Shown here: piece after piece, positions 54,596 to 64,000 of the stretch
How positions within the stretch are numbered: the stretch's first letter is position 1
Layout: each line of letters starts with the position of its first letter
Assembly: GCF_900104815.1 (NCBI RefSeq)
Contig: NZ_FNTD01000004.1
Span: forward strand, 5,658,501 to 5,722,500
Length of the DNA: 64,000 nt
Source of the DNA: Streptomyces misionensis
GTDB taxonomy: Bacteria; Actinomycetota; Actinomycetes; Streptomycetales; Streptomycetaceae
Reading direction: 5' to 3'
Program-made: the position numbers and the translations under genes
The notes under the pieces: generated by a model
Told to the model about the DNA's origin: nothing
Seen by the model: the letters and a program-made list of their open reading frames with translations, nothing else
Databases searched by the model: none

Positions 54596-55444
54596 GTGTT
54601 GACCCAGACCACCTCACGGGTGCTCGATCCGAGCGACCTCGACGCCGCGCTCGCCGTTCTCGACCGCGAGCCGGTCGCGAACGCCTTCGTGACCGCGCGC
54701 GTCCGGGTCGCCGGGCTCGACCCCTGGCGCCTCGGCGGCGAGATGTGGGGCTGGTACGAGGACGGCATGCTGACGTCCCTGTGCTACGCGGGCGCCAACC
54801 TGGTCCCCATCTGCGCCACCCCGCGCGCCGTGCGCGCCTTCGCCGAGCGCGCCCGGCGGTCCGGCCGGCGCTGCTCCTCCATCGTCGGCCCGGCGGACGC
54901 CACCGCCGAACTCTGGCACCTGCTGGAGCCGCACTGGGGCCCGGCCCGCGAGGTCCGGTCCCGCCAGCCGCTGATGGTCACCGACCACATGCCCGACACC
55001 GTCGCCCCGGACCCCTACGTCCGCCGCGTCCGCAAGGACGAGATGGAGACGATCATGCCGGCGTGCGTGGCGATGTTCACCGAGGAGGTCGGCGTCTCCC
55101 CGCTGGCCGGCGACGGCGGACTGCTCTACCAGGCCCGGGTCGCCGAACTCGTCGGCTCCGGGCGCTCCTTCGCCCGCCTGGACAAGGACGGCAAGGTCCT
55201 CTTCAAGGCCGAGATCGGCGCGGCGACCCCCCAGGCCTGCCAGATCCAGGGCGTGTGGGTGGCCCCCGAGCACCGCGGCAAGGGCCTCGCCGCTCCCGCC
55301 ATGGCCGCGGTCCTGCGCTACGCCCTGGCCGACGTGGCCCCCGTGGTCAGCCTCTACGTCAACGACTTCAACACCGCCGCGCGCCGCACCTACCGCAAGG
55401 TGGGATTCCAGGAGATAGGCGCCTTCATGAGTGTGCTCTTCTGA
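54596..55444 (+). CDS. GNAT N-acetyltransferase with DUF4081-type N-domain
   Basis: 282 residues. An N-terminal module (LDREPVANAFVTARV, LVPICATPRAVRAFAERARR) precedes a C-terminal GNAT domain with VWVAPEHRGKGLAAPAMAAVL and NDFNTAARRTYRKVGFQEIG. Acceptor unknown. Start choice is uncertain among GTG 54581, GTG 54596 and TTG 54599; GGTGAGG precedes 54596 at a usable distance. TATAGT at 54551-54556 may be its -10. Confidence 0.8.
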   Translation: MLTQTTSRVLDPSDLDAALAVLDREPVANAFVTARVRVAGLDPWRLGGEMWGWYEDGMLTSLCYAGANLVPICATPRAVRAFAERARRSGRRCSSIVGPADATAELWHLLEPHWGPAREVRSRQPLMVTDHMPDTVAPDPYVRRVRKDEMETIMPACVAMFTEEVGVSPLAGDGGLLYQARVAELVGSGRSFARLDKDGKVLFKAEIGAATPQACQIQGVWVAPEHRGKGLAAPAMAAVLRYALADVAPVVSLYVNDFNTAARRTYRKVGFQEIGAFMSVLF

Positions 55445-55451
55445 ACCCCGG

Positions 55452-55463
55452 TACCCTCCCCGC
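55452..55463 (+). promoter_or_regulatory. -10 box TACCCT for leaderless GNAT gene
   Basis: TACCCT at 55452-55457, then six bases, then ATG 55464; no ribosome binding site. It lies within 20 bases of the previous stop, so this gene likely has an internal promoter. Confidence 0.5.
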
Positions 55464-55994
55464 ATGGATCTCACGATCGCCCCCCTGGACCTGTCGGCCC
55501 GCGTGGACGAGGCACTGGCGGTCCAAGCGGTGGCGTTCGGCCTCGGCCCGGACGAAGTCGCCGTACGCCGTCAGATCGTCCAGCGCCACATGCAGTTCCC
55601 GGGCGCCCGCGCCCTCGGCGCGACCGCCGGGGGGCGCCTCGTCGGCTTCGTCTACGGCATGCCGAACTCCCGCACCCACTGGTGGTCGACCGTCGTCGAG
55701 CCGTATCTGCGCGCGGCCGGCAACGACTTCTGGCTGGACGACTCCTTCGTGATCACCGAGCTGCACGTCCTGCCCGGCCACCAGAACCGGGGCATCGGCC
55801 GCCGGCTGATCACCACCATCACGGACTCCGCCACCGAACCCCGCTCGATCCTCTCCGCGATCGACACCGACAGCCCCGCCCGCGGCCTCTACCACTCCCT
55901 CGGCTACGTCGACCTCGCCCGCCAGGTGCACTTCCCGAGCGCGCCGCGCCCGTACGCCGTGATGGGCGCCCCCCTGCCGCTCCGCAGGCGATAA
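55464..55994 (+). CDS. GNAT N-acetyltransferase
   Basis: 176 residues, one GNAT domain with ITELHVLPGHQNRGIGRRLITTI carrying the acetyl-CoA loop, and GLYHSLGYVDLARQVHF in the last helix/strand. Acceptor unknown. ATG 55464 is the only sensible start. Neighbouring GNAT at 54596 is not closely similar. Confidence 0.82.
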   Translation: MDLTIAPLDLSARVDEALAVQAVAFGLGPDEVAVRRQIVQRHMQFPGARALGATAGGRLVGFVYGMPNSRTHWWSTVVEPYLRAAGNDFWLDDSFVITELHVLPGHQNRGIGRRLITTITDSATEPRSILSAIDTDSPARGLYHSLGYVDLARQVHFPSAPRPYAVMGAPLPLRRR

Positions 55995-56068
55995 CCGATT
56001 TCCGCCCTCGTGGCACGCCCGGCTAACCTCCTATGCCATCACCCATATCTGGCAGGAGTACGAGAACC

Positions 56069-57772
56069 ATGGCCAACGCACCGGTCCAGCGCATGTCCCA
56101 GTTGATGGCGAAGACGCTGCGCGACGACCCGGCGGACGCCGAGGTCCTCAGCCACAAGCTCCTCGTCCGCGCCGGTTACGTCCGCCGCACCGCCGCCGGC
56201 GTCTGGTCCTGGCTGCCGCTGGGCAAGAAGGTCCTCGCCAACGTGGAGCGGGTCGTGCGCGAGGAGATGGACGCCATCGGCGCCCAGGAGGTGCTGCTCC
56301 CCGCCCTGCTGCCCCGCGAGCCGTACGACGCCACCGGCCGCTGGGACGAGTACGGCCAGGAGCTGTTCCGGCTCAAGGACCGCAAGGGCGGCGACTACCT
56401 CCTCGGCCCCACCCACGAGGAGATCTTCACCCTCCTGGTGAAGGACCAGTGCACGTCCTACAAGGACCTGCCGGTGATCCTCTACCAGATCCAGACCAAG
56501 TTCCGCGACGAGGCCCGCCCCCGCGCCGGCATCCTGCGCGGCCGCGAGTTCCTGATGAAGGACTCGTACTCCTTCGACCTCGCCGACGAGGGCCTCGACC
56601 AGTCCTACGCCCTGCACCGCCAGGCCTACCAGCGCGTCTTCGCGCGCCTCGGCCTCGACTACCGCATCGTCGCGGCCACCGCCGGCGCCATGGGCGGCTC
56701 CAAGTCGGAGGAGTTCCTGGCCCCCGCCGAGGCCGGCGAGGACACCTTCGCGGACTGCCCGAACTGCGACTTCGCCGCCAACACCGAGGCGATCACCTAC
56801 ACCCTCCAGCCGGTCGACGGCTCGGCCGTGCCCGCACTGGAGGAGATCCCCACCCCCGACACCCCGACCATCGAGACCCTGGCCGCCTCGCTCGGCGTCC
56901 CGGCCTCCGCCACCCTGAAGAACCTGCTGGTCAAGGTGGACGGCGAGATCGTCGCCGTGGGCGTGCCCGGGGACCGCGAGGTCGACATGGACAAGGTCGA
57001 GGCGCACTTCGCCCCGGCCACCGTCGAGATGGTCACCGAGTCGGACTTCGCCGGCCGCCCCGACCTCGTGCGCGGCTACGTCGGCCCGCAGGGCCTCGGC
57101 GAGAAGGTCACCTACATCGCCGACCCGCGGGTGGCCCCCGGCACCGCCTGGATCACCGGCGCCAACAAGGTGAACACGCACGCCAAGAACGTCGTCGCCG
57201 GCCGTGACTTCGAGGTCGACGCCTACGTGGACGTCGTGGTGGTCCAGGAGGGCGACCCCTGCCCGAAGTGCGGCACCGGACTGAAGCTGGACCGCGCCAT
57301 CGAGATCGGCCACATCTTCCAGCTGGGCCGCAAGTACGCCGACGCCCTCAAGCTCGACGTGCTCGGCCAGAACGGCAAGCCGGTCCGCGTCACCATGGGC
57401 TCCTACGGCATCGGTGTCTCCCGCGCCGTCGCCGCGCTCGCCGAGCAGACCGCCGACGAGCAGGGCCTGTGCTGGCCCAAGGAGATCGCCCCGGCCGACG
57501 TCCACGTGGTCGCCGCCGGCAAGGCCCTGCAGACCGAGCTGGCCCTCGACGTCGCCGAGAAGCTGGCTGCCGCGGGCGTGCGCGTCCTGGTGGACGACCG
57601 CGCCGGCGTCTCCCCGGGCGTCAAGTTCACCGACGCCGAGCTGATCGGCGTGCCCCAGATCCTCGTCGCCGGCCGCCGCTCGGCCGAGGGCGTCCTGGAG
57701 CTGAAGGACCGCAAGACCGGCGAGCGCGAGGAGCTGTCGGTCGAGGACGCGATCGCGCGTCTCACGGCGTGA
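56069..57772 (+). CDS. proS: Prolyl-tRNA synthetase (bacterial type, with editing domain)
   Basis: 567 residues. Class II motifs: [25 protein letters not shown] region (motif 1), [21 protein letters not shown] (motif 2), and [18 protein letters not shown] (motif 3). A YbaK-like editing insertion lies at about 235-385, and [14 protein letters not shown] precedes it. It charges tRNA-Pro. ATG 56069 has AGGAG upstream. A terminator follows. Confidence 0.95.
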   Translation: MANAPVQRMSQLMAKTLRDDPADAEVLSHKLLVRAGYVRRTAAGVWSWLPLGKKVLANVERVVREEMDAIGAQEVLLPALLPREPYDATGRWDEYGQELFRLKDRKGGDYLLGPTHEEIFTLLVKDQCTSYKDLPVILYQIQTKFRDEARPRAGILRGREFLMKDSYSFDLADEGLDQSYALHRQAYQRVFARLGLDYRIVAATAGAMGGSKSEEFLAPAEAGEDTFADCPNCDFAANTEAITYTLQPVDGSAVPALEEIPTPDTPTIETLAASLGVPASATLKNLLVKVDGEIVAVGVPGDREVDMDKVEAHFAPATVEMVTESDFAGRPDLVRGYVGPQGLGEKVTYIADPRVAPGTAWITGANKVNTHAKNVVAGRDFEVDAYVDVVVVQEGDPCPKCGTGLKLDRAIEIGHIFQLGRKYADALKLDVLGQNGKPVRVTMGSYGIGVSRAVAALAEQTADEQGLCWPKEIAPADVHVVAAGKALQTELALDVAEKLAAAGVRVLVDDRAGVSPGVKFTDAELIGVPQILVAGRRSAEGVLELKDRKTGEREELSVEDAIARLTA

Positions 57773-57781
57773 CACCGGACG

Positions 57782-57815
57782 AGGGTCCCCGCCGCCCAAG
57801 GGGCGCGGGGACCCT
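57782..57815 (+). terminator. Terminator of proS
   Basis: AGGGTCCCCGC (57782-57792) pairs with GCGGGGACCCT (57805-57815), followed by TCGC; it lies 10 bases after the proS stop. Confidence 0.78.
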
Positions 57816-57852
57816 TCGCGCACCCCGCGGACCGCTCACCGCGCGGTGACGC

Positions 57853-58761
57853 CTACAGCCACCCGGCGAACTCCAGCAGCAGTTCGCCGTCCTGCGGCCG
57901 TCCCACGCGCAGCGCCCGCGCCCCGGACTCCACCGCCCGGAACAGCGTCCAGCCGCGCAGCCGCTCCTGGTCCACCTCCAGCGACTCCGCGAGCCGCTTG
58001 ATCCGCCGCCGGGTGATGGACGCCCCCGAGGGCGAGGCGATCAGGTCCTCCACCCGGTCCCGCACCAGCCGCGCCAGGTCGAAGGCGTGCTCGCCGACCA
58101 CCGGATCGGGTCCCACCGCGAGCCACGGCATCCGGTCCCCGGCGAGCACCTTGCTCTGCCGGAACGTGCCGTGCAGCAACCGCTCCTCGGGCGGATCCGC
58201 CAGCAGCGCCTCGCGCGCCGACAGCGCCGCGTCGACCAGCGGGGCCAGCTCCGGGTCCCGCTCCGCGTCCGCGGACATCGCCGCCGCCTGCCGCCCGGTG
58301 CGCTCCGCCACGGTCTCGAAGGCGTGGCCCGCGGGCGGCGTCACCCACAGCCGGCGCAGCGTGCCCGCGGCCTCCAGCAGGGCCTTCGCCTCCGGCAGCG
58401 ACCGCACCGAGACGTCCGGGTGCAGCCGTTCGAGGAGCAGCGCCCCCTCCGCGGCGTCCTGCGCGTCCGCCGACAGCAGCAGTACGGCGCCCAGCCCGCC
58501 CCAGTGCGCCAGCGCCGCCCGCTCGCTCTCCGGCCGGGCCCGCGGCGGGGCCAGCTTCAGCACGCCCGGTGTGCCGTCCGGCAGCCGTACCAGCAGCACC
58601 AGACTGCTGCGGCCGCCCGGCACCTGCACCCGCTCGACGGTCAACTCCCGCCGCGCCACGGCCCGTTCGGCCGCCTCGGGCAGCCCGGCCAGCCAGTCGT
58701 CCCCGGCCGGCGCCGTCTCCCCGAGCGCCCGCACCAGGCGCCGCGGCGGTTCGAAAGCCAT
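57853..58761 (-). CDS. APH-fold (aminoglycoside/streptomycin phosphotransferase-like) pseudokinase
   Basis: 302 residues with the streptomycin-6-kinase-like layout: a nucleotide-binding N-lobe (SSLVLLVRLPDGTPGVLKLAPP), ALLLERL, then the expected catalytic loop. That loop reads LLHGTFRQSKVL where active kinases have HGDLHxxN, so the catalytic Asp, His and Asn are all replaced. The metal-binding IDPKP motif is VGPDP, so its Asp is also lost. VVGEHAFDLARL matches the structural segment after it. I infer a pseudokinase. ATG 58761 is preceded by GAGGAAGGG. Confidence 0.8.
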   Translation of the reverse strand: MAFEPPRRLVRALGETAPAGDDWLAGLPEAAERAVARRELTVERVQVPGGRSSLVLLVRLPDGTPGVLKLAPPRARPESERAALAHWGGLGAVLLLSADAQDAAEGALLLERLHPDVSVRSLPEAKALLEAAGTLRRLWVTPPAGHAFETVAERTGRQAAAMSADAERDPELAPLVDAALSAREALLADPPEERLLHGTFRQSKVLAGDRMPWLAVGPDPVVGEHAFDLARLVRDRVEDLIASPSGASITRRRIKRLAESLEVDQERLRGWTLFRAVESGARALRVGRPQDGELLLEFAGWL

Positions 58762-58795
58762 GCGCGAGCCGTTCCCTTCCTCGTGGATCCTGTGG

Positions 58796-59290
58796 TCAGC
58801 GGGTCGCCGTGGCGGACCCCGACGGCGTCGTACCCGCCGCCCCGGTGCCCTCGCCCGCCCGCTCGGCGAGCCCCGGGAAGGCTACGCCGTGCCCGCTCCA
58901 GCCCACCGCCCGCACCGCCGCCTCCCGCAGCGACGCCGCGGCCGAGGCGCGCCGCGTCCCGGTCGCCGCCCGCACCAGGTCGGCGTAGACCCCGGCCACC
59001 CGGTCCTCCAGCCGGGCGGCGAGCCGCACCGCGTCGGCGGAGTCGCGCACCGGGAACGGCAGCGCGTAGGCGGCGCTCGCCGCCACCGGCCTGCCGCCCA
59101 GGTCCCGCACCTCGCGCGCCAGCGCGTCCCGGCGCGCCCGGTGGGCGTCGTACGCGGCCTTCGCCGTGGCGCGGCGCCGGTCGTCGATCCGGCCGCCGAC
59201 CACGCCGTACCCGTACACCGCCGCGTGCTCCGCCGCCAACGCGGCCTGCAACGCGGTCAGTTCGGCCGACCGTCCGGACTCGTCGCTCAC
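58796..59290 (-). CDS. DUF4439 ferritin-like protein
   Basis: 164 residues. LQAALAAEHAAVYGYGVVGGRI is the first helix with E-x-x-A-V-Y-G-Y, the family signature; further helices carry RRDALAREVRDLG and RLEDRVAGVYADLV. Ferritin-like four-helix bundle of unknown role. GTG 59290 has GGGGGGAA upstream and overlaps the end of the lipoprotein gene by four bases, so they are coupled. Confidence 0.78.
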   Translation of the reverse strand: MSDESGRSAELTALQAALAAEHAAVYGYGVVGGRIDDRRRATAKAAYDAHRARRDALAREVRDLGGRPVAASAAYALPFPVRDSADAVRLAARLEDRVAGVYADLVRAATGTRRASAAASLREAAVRAVGWSGHGVAFPGLAERAGEGTGAAGTTPSGSATATR

Positions 59291-59802
59291 TTGGTTCCCC
59301 CCGTCGTCAGCAGGTACGCGTGCGCGGCCCCGGCCGCCGCCACCGAGGCCAGCAGCCGGGCCGGCTCGCCCGGTACGTCCAGCAGCTCCCGGGCCCGCCG
59401 GTCGGCGAGCGTCCGCTCGGCCGCGGCGAGCGAGGCCAGAGCGTCCTTCTCGGTCGCCGGCACGGGGGACGGGGAGGCGGAGGGGGAGGCGGAACCCGAC
59501 GGGGTCGCCGTGGGGGTCGTGCCCTGCGTGAACGCGGCGACGTGCGCCGCGACCTCGGTGCGCAGCGGGTGCAGCCGCCCCGTGAGGCCCGGGAAGGCCG
59601 CGAGCACGGCGTCGTAGCGCGCCAGCAGCTCCCTGCTGTCCCCGGCCGCCCGGGCGCGGGCCCGGACGGTGGCCGAGGGGCCGGTGCCGCCGGAGTCCGC
59701 GCCGGCCGTGCAGCCGGCCAGCAGGGCGGCGCTCGCGGCCGAGGCGAGCAGGGTTCTTCGGCGCGGCCCCGAGGGGATGCGCGGTGGCGAGGGATACGGC
59801 AC
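59287..59802 (-). CDS. Small lipoprotein next to DUF4439 gene
   Basis: 171 residues. RRRTLLASAASAALLAGC is a Tat-like/lipoprotein signal with a lipobox Cys near residue 29. The mature part has a Thr/Ser/Pro linker (PSGSASPSASPSPVP) and two helical stretches; the C-terminal VAAAGAAHAYLL resembles the ferritin-like partner. GTG 59802 was chosen because it places the Arg run near the N-terminus; the frame continues upstream without homology. Upstream DNA has a TACGACAA repeat. Confidence 0.65.
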   Translation of the reverse strand: MPYPSPPRIPSGPRRRTLLASAASAALLAGCTAGADSGGTGPSATVRARARAAGDSRELLARYDAVLAAFPGLTGRLHPLRTEVAAHVAAFTQGTTPTATPSGSASPSASPSPVPATEKDALASLAAAERTLADRRARELLDVPGEPARLLASVAAAGAAHAYLLTTGGTK

Positions 59803-60074
59803 GGCAGACGTCCTCGGAGAACTCGTACGACAAGAAGAGCTACGACAACACGATGAGCGGCGACGGGCGGCACGCCCGTGATCACCGTACCCGCGCACCA
59901 GTCCGAACCCACTCACCGGCACCGTCCGCCACCACCGGGGCTCACCCGTCCCGCCGCCCGCCGGCCGGACCGGGTCGTCCACAGGTGGACGGCAACACTC
60001 CCCGCGACCGGATACCCTTTGACCAGACACGCGACCCATCCCACAACAGCACACGCGGCCGAGGAGTCACCCGG

Positions 60075-60584
60075 ATGAGCACCACCCAGAGCGAGAGGCT
60101 GCGAGAGCTGCTGGAACCGCTCGTCACCTCCCAGGGGCTGGATCTCGAAGAGATCGCCGTCGACTCCGTCGGACGCAAGCGGGTGCTGCGCGTGGTCGTC
60201 GACTCCGACTCCGGGGCGGACCTGGACGCGATCGCCGATGTGAGCCGTGCGCTCTCGGCGAAGCTGGACGAGACCGACGCGATGGGCGAGGACGCGTACG
60301 ACCTGGAGGTCGGAACCCCCGGCGCGGAGCGCCCCCTCACCGAGCACCGGCACTTCGTGCGCGCCACCGACCGGCTCGTGAAGTTCCAGCTGACCGAGGG
60401 CGGCGAGCTGGTCGCCCGGATCCTGACCGTGGACGACGAGGGCCTCGATGTCGAGGTGCCCGGCGTCAAGGGCCGCAAGGCCACCCACCGCCGCCTCGCC
60501 TTCCCGGAGATCGAGAAGGCGCGCGTTCAGGTCGAGTTCAACCGCAAGGACAAGAAGGACAAGAAGGAAGAGGAGGAGGCGTAG
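60075..60584 (+). CDS. rimP: Ribosome maturation factor RimP
   Basis: 169 residues. The N-domain ([30 protein letters not shown]) and the C-terminal SH3-like domain ([15 protein letters not shown]) match RimP, which assists 30S subunit assembly. The C-terminus is a long Lys/Glu tail ([12 protein letters not shown]). ATG 60075 has GAGG about 10 bases ahead. It leads the rimP-nusA-ylxR-infB operon. Confidence 0.92.
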   Translation: MSTTQSERLRELLEPLVTSQGLDLEEIAVDSVGRKRVLRVVVDSDSGADLDAIADVSRALSAKLDETDAMGEDAYDLEVGTPGAERPLTEHRHFVRATDRLVKFQLTEGGELVARILTVDDEGLDVEVPGVKGRKATHRRLAFPEIEKARVQVEFNRKDKKDKKEEEEA

Positions 60585-60586
60585 CC

Positions 60587-61573
60587 GTGGACATCGACAT
60601 GAGCGCCCTGCGGGGCTTGGTCAGGGAGAAGGAGATCTCCTTCGACCTGCTGGTCGAGGCGATCGAGTCGGCCCTCCTCATCGCCTACCACCGCACCGAG
60701 GGAAGCCGCCGACACGCGCGCGTGGAGCTCAACCGGGAGACCGGGCATGTGACCGTGTGGGCGAAGGAGGAGCCCGAGGACCTGGAAGAGGGGCAGGAGC
60801 CGCGCGAGTTCGACGACACCCCCTCGGGCTTCGGCCGGATCGCCGCCACCACCGCCAAGCAGGTGATCCTCCAGCGGCTGCGCGACGCGGAGGACGACGC
60901 GACGCTCGGCGAGTACGCGGGGCGCGAGGGCGACATCGTCACCGGCGTGGTCCAGCAGGGCCGCGACCCGAAGAACGTGCTGGTCGACATCGGCAAGCTG
61001 GAGGCCATCCTGCCGGTGCAGGAGCAGGTGCCCGGCGAGACCTACCCGCACGGCCAGCGGCTGCGCTCGTACGTCGTCCGGGTCGCCAAGGGCGTGCGCG
61101 GACCGTCCGTGACCCTGTCCCGCACCCACCCCAACCTGGTGAAGAAGCTCTTCGCCCTGGAGGTGCCGGAGATCGCCGACGGCTCGGTGGAGATCGCGGC
61201 CATCGCCCGCGAGGCCGGCCACCGCACCAAGATCGCCGTCCGCTCCACCCGCACGGGCCTGAACGCCAAGGGCGCCTGCATCGGCCCCATGGGCGGCCGG
61301 GTGCGCAATGTGATGGGCGAGCTGAACGGCGAGAAGATCGACATCGTCGACTGGTCGGACGACCCGGCCGAGATGGTGGCGAACGCCCTGTCACCCGCTC
61401 GGGTGAGCAAGGTCGAGGTCGTCGACCTGGCCGCCCGCTCCGCCCGGGTGACCGTGCCGGACTACCAGCTCTCGCTGGCGATCGGCAAGGAGGGCCAGAA
61501 CGCCCGCCTCGCCGCCCGGCTCACCGGCTGGCGCATCGACATCCGGCCCGACACCGAGCAGGCGGCGGAGTAG
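60587..61573 (+). CDS. nusA: Transcription elongation/termination factor NusA
   Basis: 328 residues, so without the C-terminal acidic repeats of E. coli NusA, as is usual in actinobacteria. Domains in order: N-terminal RNAP-binding (1-~110), S1 ([25 protein letters not shown]), KH1 ([22 protein letters not shown]) and KH2 ([20 protein letters not shown]). Start is GTG 60587, two bases after the RimP stop, with AGGAGGAGGC ahead. Confidence 0.94.
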   Translation: MDIDMSALRGLVREKEISFDLLVEAIESALLIAYHRTEGSRRHARVELNRETGHVTVWAKEEPEDLEEGQEPREFDDTPSGFGRIAATTAKQVILQRLRDAEDDATLGEYAGREGDIVTGVVQQGRDPKNVLVDIGKLEAILPVQEQVPGETYPHGQRLRSYVVRVAKGVRGPSVTLSRTHPNLVKKLFALEVPEIADGSVEIAAIAREAGHRTKIAVRSTRTGLNAKGACIGPMGGRVRNVMGELNGEKIDIVDWSDDPAEMVANALSPARVSKVEVVDLAARSARVTVPDYQLSLAIGKEGQNARLAARLTGWRIDIRPDTEQAAE

Positions 61574-61708
61574 GACTCCGGAACCGGGCGGCGGCCGGAG
61601 CGGCCGCCGGGGAATAGATCCAGGCCGCGTGTGGCTTGGATTACGGACAACAGCCGTTCGATCTTTGCCCCGAAGGGGTGAGGTCGGTGCGGGGAGGTAG
61701 ACTTAGCC

Positions 61709-62005
61709 GTGTCTGGCCGGACGCACGCCGGAGCATGCCCTGAACGCACCTGTGTGGGGTGCCGGGAGCGGGCGGCCAAGGACGATCTCCTGCGGATCGT
61801 GCGGAGCGAGGACGCATGCGTCCCCGATCCTCGCGGTACGCTGCCCGGCCGGGGTGCGTATCTGCACCCCGCCCTGGTCTGTCTCGACCAGGCGGTACGC
61901 CGCCGGGCGTTGCCGCGGGCACTGCGCGCCCCGGGAGCGCTCGACACAAAGGCGTTGCGCCGACACGTCGAGCAGGCAACAGTTGCCGAGCAGGCAACGC
62001 CGTAA
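61709..62005 (+). CDS. ylxR: YlxR family RNA-binding protein (DUF448)
   Basis: 98 residues. RTCVGCRERAAKDDLLRIVR is the YlxR signature with its Cys pair, and PGRGAYLHPALVCLDQAVRRRALPRAL follows. RnpM/YlxR members bind RNase P RNA or nucleic acid. GTG 61709 has GGGGAGGTAG ahead. Placed between nusA and infB as in most actinobacteria. Confidence 0.9.
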   Translation: MSGRTHAGACPERTCVGCRERAAKDDLLRIVRSEDACVPDPRGTLPGRGAYLHPALVCLDQAVRRRALPRALRAPGALDTKALRRHVEQATVAEQATP

Positions 62006-62149
62006 GACATGCCGTACGGAAAACCGTTCGGTTTGGTACCTCGCGAGTCGAAAGCAGGTCGAGATTGCGATGAGCACTCGATGAGTACGCGATGAGTACG
62101 CCCATGAACTAGCGACGGTCCGGCTTCACCCGGACCTCAAAGGAGCGAA

Positions 62150-64000
<1,851 letters not shown>

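Noticed and set aside
59820..59860. TACGACAA direct repeats upstream of the lipoprotein gene as an operator
   Set aside because: Only two copies, partly within a purine-rich run; too weak to support a site.

Overview
The window is high-GC chromosomal DNA (G or C at almost every third codon position, many GTG starts, GGAGG-type ribosome binding sites, Tat-lipoproteins) and is best read as a Streptomyces chromosome. The ispG / proS / rimP-nusA-ylxR-infB order and the polyamine block resemble, from memory, the S. coelicolor SCO5650-SCO5706 region. No rRNA, tRNA, CRISPR array, insertion sequence or prophage was seen. Both ends are cut inside genes: a thiamine-binding protein at the left and infB at the right.

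Layout. Positions 1-3513 hold a thiamine-type ABC importer (thiB end, thiP, thiQ). Positions 3538-8045 hold a mycothiol-dependent-type enzyme, a LOG-family protein, a VOC protein and an ABC exporter pair. Positions 8236-13188 are polyamine module I: a class III aminotransferase, an Lrp/AsnC regulator, gamma-aminobutyraldehyde dehydrogenase and an orphan polyamine-binding lipoprotein. Positions 13130-15665 are an XRE regulator diverging from an MFS exporter. Positions 16202-21530 (minus strand) form one five-gene operon: NamZ-type exo-muramidase, tandem GNAT, sugar-binding lipoprotein and two sugar permeases. Positions 21651-27507 hold a membrane protein, a membrane-anchored Mrr-like nuclease, a HATPase regulator, a GDPD phosphodiesterase, an adenosine deaminase-family enzyme (probably the menaquinone-pathway aminodeoxyfutalosine deaminase), a DUF4190 protein and a NADAR protein.

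Positions 27716-34939 are polyamine module II: a second aldehyde dehydrogenase and binding protein, then PotA, PotB, PotC and a PuuB-like oxidase. Positions 35091-38053 hold a small protein, a GH18 chitinase with a DasR-type site in its promoter, and a PAP2 phosphatase. Positions 38462-45768 hold gabT, a VirD4-like ATPase, a PucR-family regulator and a third aldehyde dehydrogenase. Positions 45936-49900 hold a TetR/FAD-monooxygenase pair with twin operators and an acyl-CoA dehydrogenase. From 49944 to the end the region is largely housekeeping: a secreted lamin-tail protein, dxr, rseP, ispG, two GNATs, proS, an APH-fold pseudokinase, two ferritin-like/lipoprotein genes, rimP, nusA, ylxR and infB.

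How the genes work together. Module I, module II, gabT and the PucR-linked dehydrogenase together supply a nearly complete route: putrescine uptake, then gamma-aminobutyraldehyde, GABA, succinate semialdehyde and succinate. The namZ operon suggests scavenging of cell-wall sugars, and the chitinase adds chitin use. dxr and ispG are two MEP-pathway isoprenoid genes flanking a site-2 protease. The most interesting non-genic signals are a three-unit 11-nt PHO-box-like repeat at 50478-50503, the dre-like element at 35575-35586, several perfect operator palindromes, and a set of genes with a -10 box six bases before the start codon, indicating leaderless transcripts.
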